A stretch of DNA of 54,709 bases from Planctomycetota bacterium (GTDB taxonomy: Bacteria > Planctomycetota > Planctomycetia > Pirellulales > UBA1268): assembly GCA_014238855.1 (NCBI GenBank), contig JABAAH010000015.1, positions 1 to 54,709 on the forward strand, read 5' to 3'. This document shows positions 52,404 through 54,709 of this stretch, piece after piece. Positions within the stretch are counted from its first letter, which is position 1, and each line of letters opens with the position of its first letter. The notes beneath the pieces were generated by a model. That model saw nothing but the letters and a program-made list of their open reading frames with translations. It made no database searches and was not told the origin of the DNA. Position numbers and translations under genes: made by a program.

Positions 52404-52986
52404 ATGATTGGTCGTCTGCTTGAAAGCAACAAGACGTTTATGAATGATGAATGTGAGTCAAATTCTAGTGATTATTCGAAGATAGCTGCTTAACCGACAC
52501 CAAAAGCCGTTTGGATAGGACGGTGCTGGTTCGAGAGTGAGCAAAGACATCATAACGGGATCACGTCCTGGCACTATGTTTTGTGTACAGAAATATTGCG
52601 AATATGGTCTCGTTTAATGATGTTGGAATTGCAGCACCTTTGGATTATGCACTGGTGCATATTCCAATTAAGGATGTGATGGTATTGCTACTCGTGAAAA
52701 TTGCGTAAAAGAGAATTACATCGCCGATTGGCTATGTGTTGGGGCCGGGGCCAAAATTGAGGCCGATGCAATCGCTCAGAAGCAACATCTTTCTCCAGAA
52801 GAGAAGATAGAGCTGCTCATAATGGAAAATGTGAGAGTACAGCTTAATCACTTTAAACAACTTACATTGATTCGTAATATGTCACGAAAAGGTAAGACAC
52901 TTCGATTGCACGGTTCGCTTTGCCGTGTTGAGACAGGAAAACCGATGTCCTTATTGATGGTGAAACTGGTCGGGGCTCAAGTGTGA
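52404..52986 (+). pseudogene. Decayed beta-carbonic anhydrase
   Basis: A GGAG site precedes ATG 52404, and the N-terminus MIGRLLESNKTFMND matches beta-carbonic anhydrase. An in-frame TAA occurs at 52491. Further family segments are split over frames: AVWIG (frame of the start), DIITGSRPGTMF from 52546 (+1 frame), YRNIANMV and DYALVHIPIKDVMV from 52583 (next frame), and NYIADWL...EKIELLIMENVRVQL...LRLHG from 52714 back in the second frame, ending TGA 52984-52986. The CxDxR motif is corrupted and the HxxC zinc segment after DVMV is missing. Three frame changes plus a stop mean it cannot make an active enzyme. Confidence 0.82.
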
Positions 52987-53078
52987 TTCGTCGATTTAAA
53001 AAAGCCAGCTACAAGACAACACCTTCAAAAGTAGATAAAAGTCGATTTTTTCACGTATCAGCAGACAAAGGGTCTATG

Positions 53079-53114
53079 AAAAAAAGGGCTCGTATTGGTG
53101 GCCAATACGAGCCC
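53079..53114 (-). terminator. Strong intrinsic terminator on the minus strand
   Basis: GGGCTCGTATTGG (53086-53098) pairs perfectly with CCAATACGAGCCC (53102-53114) around a 3-nt loop. On the minus strand the stem is followed by a run of seven T (53085-53079). It has no annotated minus-strand gene before it, pointing to the small transcription unit described next. Confidence 0.85.
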
Positions 53115-53123
53115 CATCTCCTG

Positions 53124-53204
53124 TTAGTTGTAATTCAGAGCATCTCCAAATGTTTGGGAATTGGTTTCATCCGTTCCGTAACAACCTTGTAGAATTTCCG
53201 GCAT
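53124..53204 (-). CDS. Candidate 26-residue small protein gene
   Basis: ATG at 53204 is preceded by AAAGGAG on the minus strand, though the spacing to ATG is only one base. The ORF reads MPEILQGCYGTDETNSQT and then ends in GDALNYN plus TAA, ten bases before the terminator stem. A promoter-like pair lies upstream. The peptide is polar with one Cys and no membrane segment. It might instead be a noncoding transcript; similarity to other genomes would decide. Confidence 0.35.
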   Translation of the reverse strand: MPEILQGCYGTDETNSQTFGDALNYN

Positions 53205-53251
53205 TCTCCTTTCAAAATGAAGAACAGTACTAGTAGGGGGCACTGTTTCTG

Positions 53252-53279
53252 ATTATCTCAATCACAATAAGGTGCACAA
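53252..53279 (-). promoter_or_regulatory. Sigma-70-like promoter for the small minus-strand transcript
   Basis: On the minus strand TTGTGC (53279-53274) and GATAAT (53257-53252) are separated by 16 bases, a usable -35/-10 pair. Initiation would fall near 53245, giving a transcript of about 165 bases ending at the terminator at 53079. Confidence 0.4.
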
Positions 53280-53437
53280 TTCGTGCCAAAGTTTTTTCAG
53301 GTCACGGTGTTTTATATAGACTCATAAAACATGACGTTCTCACTTGATTGAAAAATAGTCGCTGTACCTCTTCGCATGTTAATTGAGCAGTTCGTGTTGC
53401 CAGATTGAGCACTTTCCTTTCGTGTGGTTTCTAGTCC

Positions 53438-54367
53438 ATGCAGCTTTATCCCTGTGACAAATATCGCCTTTTATTGCCAGAGGGCCATCGATTTCCGATT
53501 CAGAAGTATCAGATACTTCGTCACCGCCTTGAAGAGGATGTAGAAGCCGGTGAACCATTTGTGTTTATAGAGCCACACGCAGCGAATGACGAGGAACTCC
53601 GCCGGGTGCACTGTCCTCAGTATTTGGGTCGAGTTTTTGGTGGGACACTGACTAAGGCAGAAATTCAGCGTATCGGTTTTCCGTGGAGTGAAGATCTTAT
53701 TGAGCGATCACTTCGGAGCACGGGTGCAGCAGTTGACGCAGGAGTCACCGCCTTGCGAGATGGTATCGCAGCAAGTCTTGCCGGAGGCACTCATCACGCT
53801 GGGACTAACTGGGGTGAAGGCTTTTGTGTTTTCAATGACATAGCAGTAGCTGCAAGAGAGATACAGGATCGTGGGCTTGTTCACAATGTATTAGTTATTG
53901 ACTGCGATGTTCATCAAGGAAATGGTACAGCTGAAATTTTTGCAAATGATGACACGGTCTATACCCTTTCGATACATGGAGCAAAGAATTTTCCACTACG
54001 AAAGTATCCAAGTTCATTAGACGTTCCTTTGGCCGATGGTACATCAGATGAAATATATCTCAGTGAGCTTGAAAAAGCTTTGGGCATTGCCTTTTCAAAT
54101 TTTCAGCCCCAACTTATTTTTTATATTGCTGGGGCTGATCCTTTTATAGGAGATCGTTTGGGTCGTCTTGATATCTCTCAAGAGGGTCTTGGACGACGAG
54201 ACACACTTGTCTTCAAAACGGCACTTCAGCATCGTGTGCCTGTTGCGATTGTCTGTGGAGGTGGGTACTGCAATGACATTGTGACGATCACGGAGATTCA
54301 TAGAGCCACAATGCGGCAAGCGGTCGCGTTGGAATCGCAGTTTGCAATGATTTTAAAGAGTAAATAA
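53438..54367 (+). CDS. Histone deacetylase-family (acetylpolyamine/acetoin-type) hydrolase
   Basis: 309 residues. The catalytic elements of zinc-dependent deacetylases are present: GTHHA with His119/His120, GFCVFND, and the zinc ligands Asp155/His157-type in DCDVHQGNGTAEIF with Asp155 and His159, plus AGADPF with the last Asp near 235. A final GGGYC carries the substrate/transition-state region. It is likely a small-molecule or lysine deacetylase; histones are absent in bacteria, so the name reflects the fold only. No partner gene is adjacent. Confidence 0.88.
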   Translation: MQLYPCDKYRLLLPEGHRFPIQKYQILRHRLEEDVEAGEPFVFIEPHAANDEELRRVHCPQYLGRVFGGTLTKAEIQRIGFPWSEDLIERSLRSTGAAVDAGVTALRDGIAASLAGGTHHAGTNWGEGFCVFNDIAVAAREIQDRGLVHNVLVIDCDVHQGNGTAEIFANDDTVYTLSIHGAKNFPLRKYPSSLDVPLADGTSDEIYLSELEKALGIAFSNFQPQLIFYIAGADPFIGDRLGRLDISQEGLGRRDTLVFKTALQHRVPVAIVCGGGYCNDIVTITEIHRATMRQAVALESQFAMILKSK

Positions 54368-54380
54368 TTTCAGTCGCGCA

Positions 54381-54709
54381 CTACCAGGCGACCAGAACGT
54401 TATATGCAGGTTGATAATTTTGATCCCGGTATTTCCAATGGATGCCTCCAGCGTGGACCACACGAATTTGACGACCGCCATGCCACTCCCAACGCTCACC
54501 ACTTTCCAGATCAAAGACTCGGCCCTCATTTGATGCTACATCGAGTTCCCAATGTCCATTCTCTAAAAGTTTTATCATGGGCCTGGCACCTTGTGCCGTA
54601 AGGCGTTTGTAGAGTTCTGGCGAGCGATTTTCGAGGAGGCGTAATTGATCATCTCTCCCCTTAGAATGCCTAGCGCAATCTGAATCACTCCAGCAAGAGC
54701 TACCGCAAC
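54381..54709 (-). CDS. Partial hypothetical protein, 5' end beyond the window
   Basis: The frame is open from the stop at 54381 to the right edge, giving about 109 visible C-terminal residues. It contains an early Cys-rich stretch (CGSSCWSDSDCARHSKG), then DDQLRLLENRSPELYKRL, and a beta-rich C-terminus with HWELDVASNEGRVFDLESG and a WKYRDQNYQPAY segment. A downstream Met at 54578 is internal to this frame and not a likely start. No family recognised. Confidence 0.5.
   Translation of the reverse strand, partial: CGSSCWSDSDCARHSKGRDDQLRLLENRSPELYKRLTAQGARPMIKLLENGHWELDVASNEGRVFDLESGERWEWHGGRQIRVVHAGGIHWKYRDQNYQPAYNVLVAW

Noticed and set aside
52530-52545. GGTTCGA resembling a tRNA T-loop
   Set aside because: No acceptor or anticodon arm can be built around it; it lies inside the carbonic anhydrase remnant.
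52983-53192. A 69-residue plus-strand frame after the carbonic anhydrase remnant
   Set aside because: It reads across the terminator hairpin and has no recognisable features.

Overview
This window looks like a piece of a Planctomycetota chromosome, most likely a Pirellulales-type marine lineage. That is an inference from gene content, since no rRNA or other phylogenetic RNA is present. The clues are the C-terminus of a prepilin-type protein of the H-X9-DG/DUF1559 class at the left edge, a run of secreted PQQ-like beta-propeller proteins, many secreted HEAT/PDZ/unknown proteins of planctomycete style, and a PurL carrying PurS-like domains. No tRNA, rRNA, CRISPR array, phage or insertion sequence was seen. 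Genes are densely packed and switch strand often, with many convergent pairs that touch or overlap.

Layout. 1-3.8 kb: end of a pseudopilin-like gene, a small membrane-anchored protein, a methyltransferase, an ABM-domain protein, then a TrpG/PabA amidotransferase translationally coupled to moeA. 3.7-6.9 kb: thyX and a 2Fe-2S ferredoxin on the minus strand, a small helical protein, an 18-bp tandem repeat, a divergent P-II protein and a secreted thioredoxin-like/CAP-like fusion. 7-17 kb: a large secreted unknown, an SGNH hydrolase and four consecutive PQQ-like propeller genes. 17.4-22.5 kb: smpB with a clear terminator, trkH-trkA potassium uptake and three planctomycete-type hypothetical proteins. 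22.6-28 kb: a histidine kinase, purH, trpC, then an OmpR-type regulator and an NAD-dependent epimerase on the other strand. 28-36 kb: a GNAT-like protein, a YgiQ radical SAM protein, a HEAT/LRR/PDZ protein, cysC, a VOC protein and a serine hydrolase with a TPR tail. 36-42 kb: the main sigma-70 factor, a long leader region with a rod-like RNA fold, a zinc-ribbon membrane protein, a CpaB-like SAF protein and a lipoprotein. 42-50 kb: tyrA-purL-purQ, a GspF-like protein with a HEAT-repeat partner, and a polytopic membrane protein. 50-54.7 kb: an SLC13-type permease, a decayed beta-carbonic anhydrase, a small minus-strand transcription unit ending in a strong terminator, a histone-deacetylase-family protein and a truncated unknown.

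Shared themes. Purine synthesis (purH, purL, purQ), aromatic amino acid synthesis (trpG/pabA, trpC, tyrA) and thymidylate synthesis (thyX) are scattered among secreted and surface proteins. The SAF/CpaB-like protein, the GspF-like protein and the pseudopilin fragment all point to type II/IV pilus-type machinery, but they do not form one cluster here.

The most interesting non-routine signals are: (1) a beta-carbonic anhydrase pseudogene at 52404-52986 with a stop, several frameshifts and loss of the HxxC zinc-ligand segment; (2) next to it, a promoter-like element, a 26-codon ORF and a 13-bp perfect terminator on the minus strand (53079-53279), a candidate small protein or sRNA; (3) a nested long hairpin at 38283-38389 upstream of rpoD; (4) the tandem repeat in front of a P-II protein that lacks the modified tyrosine. 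All functional statements come from reading the sequence; no database search was run.
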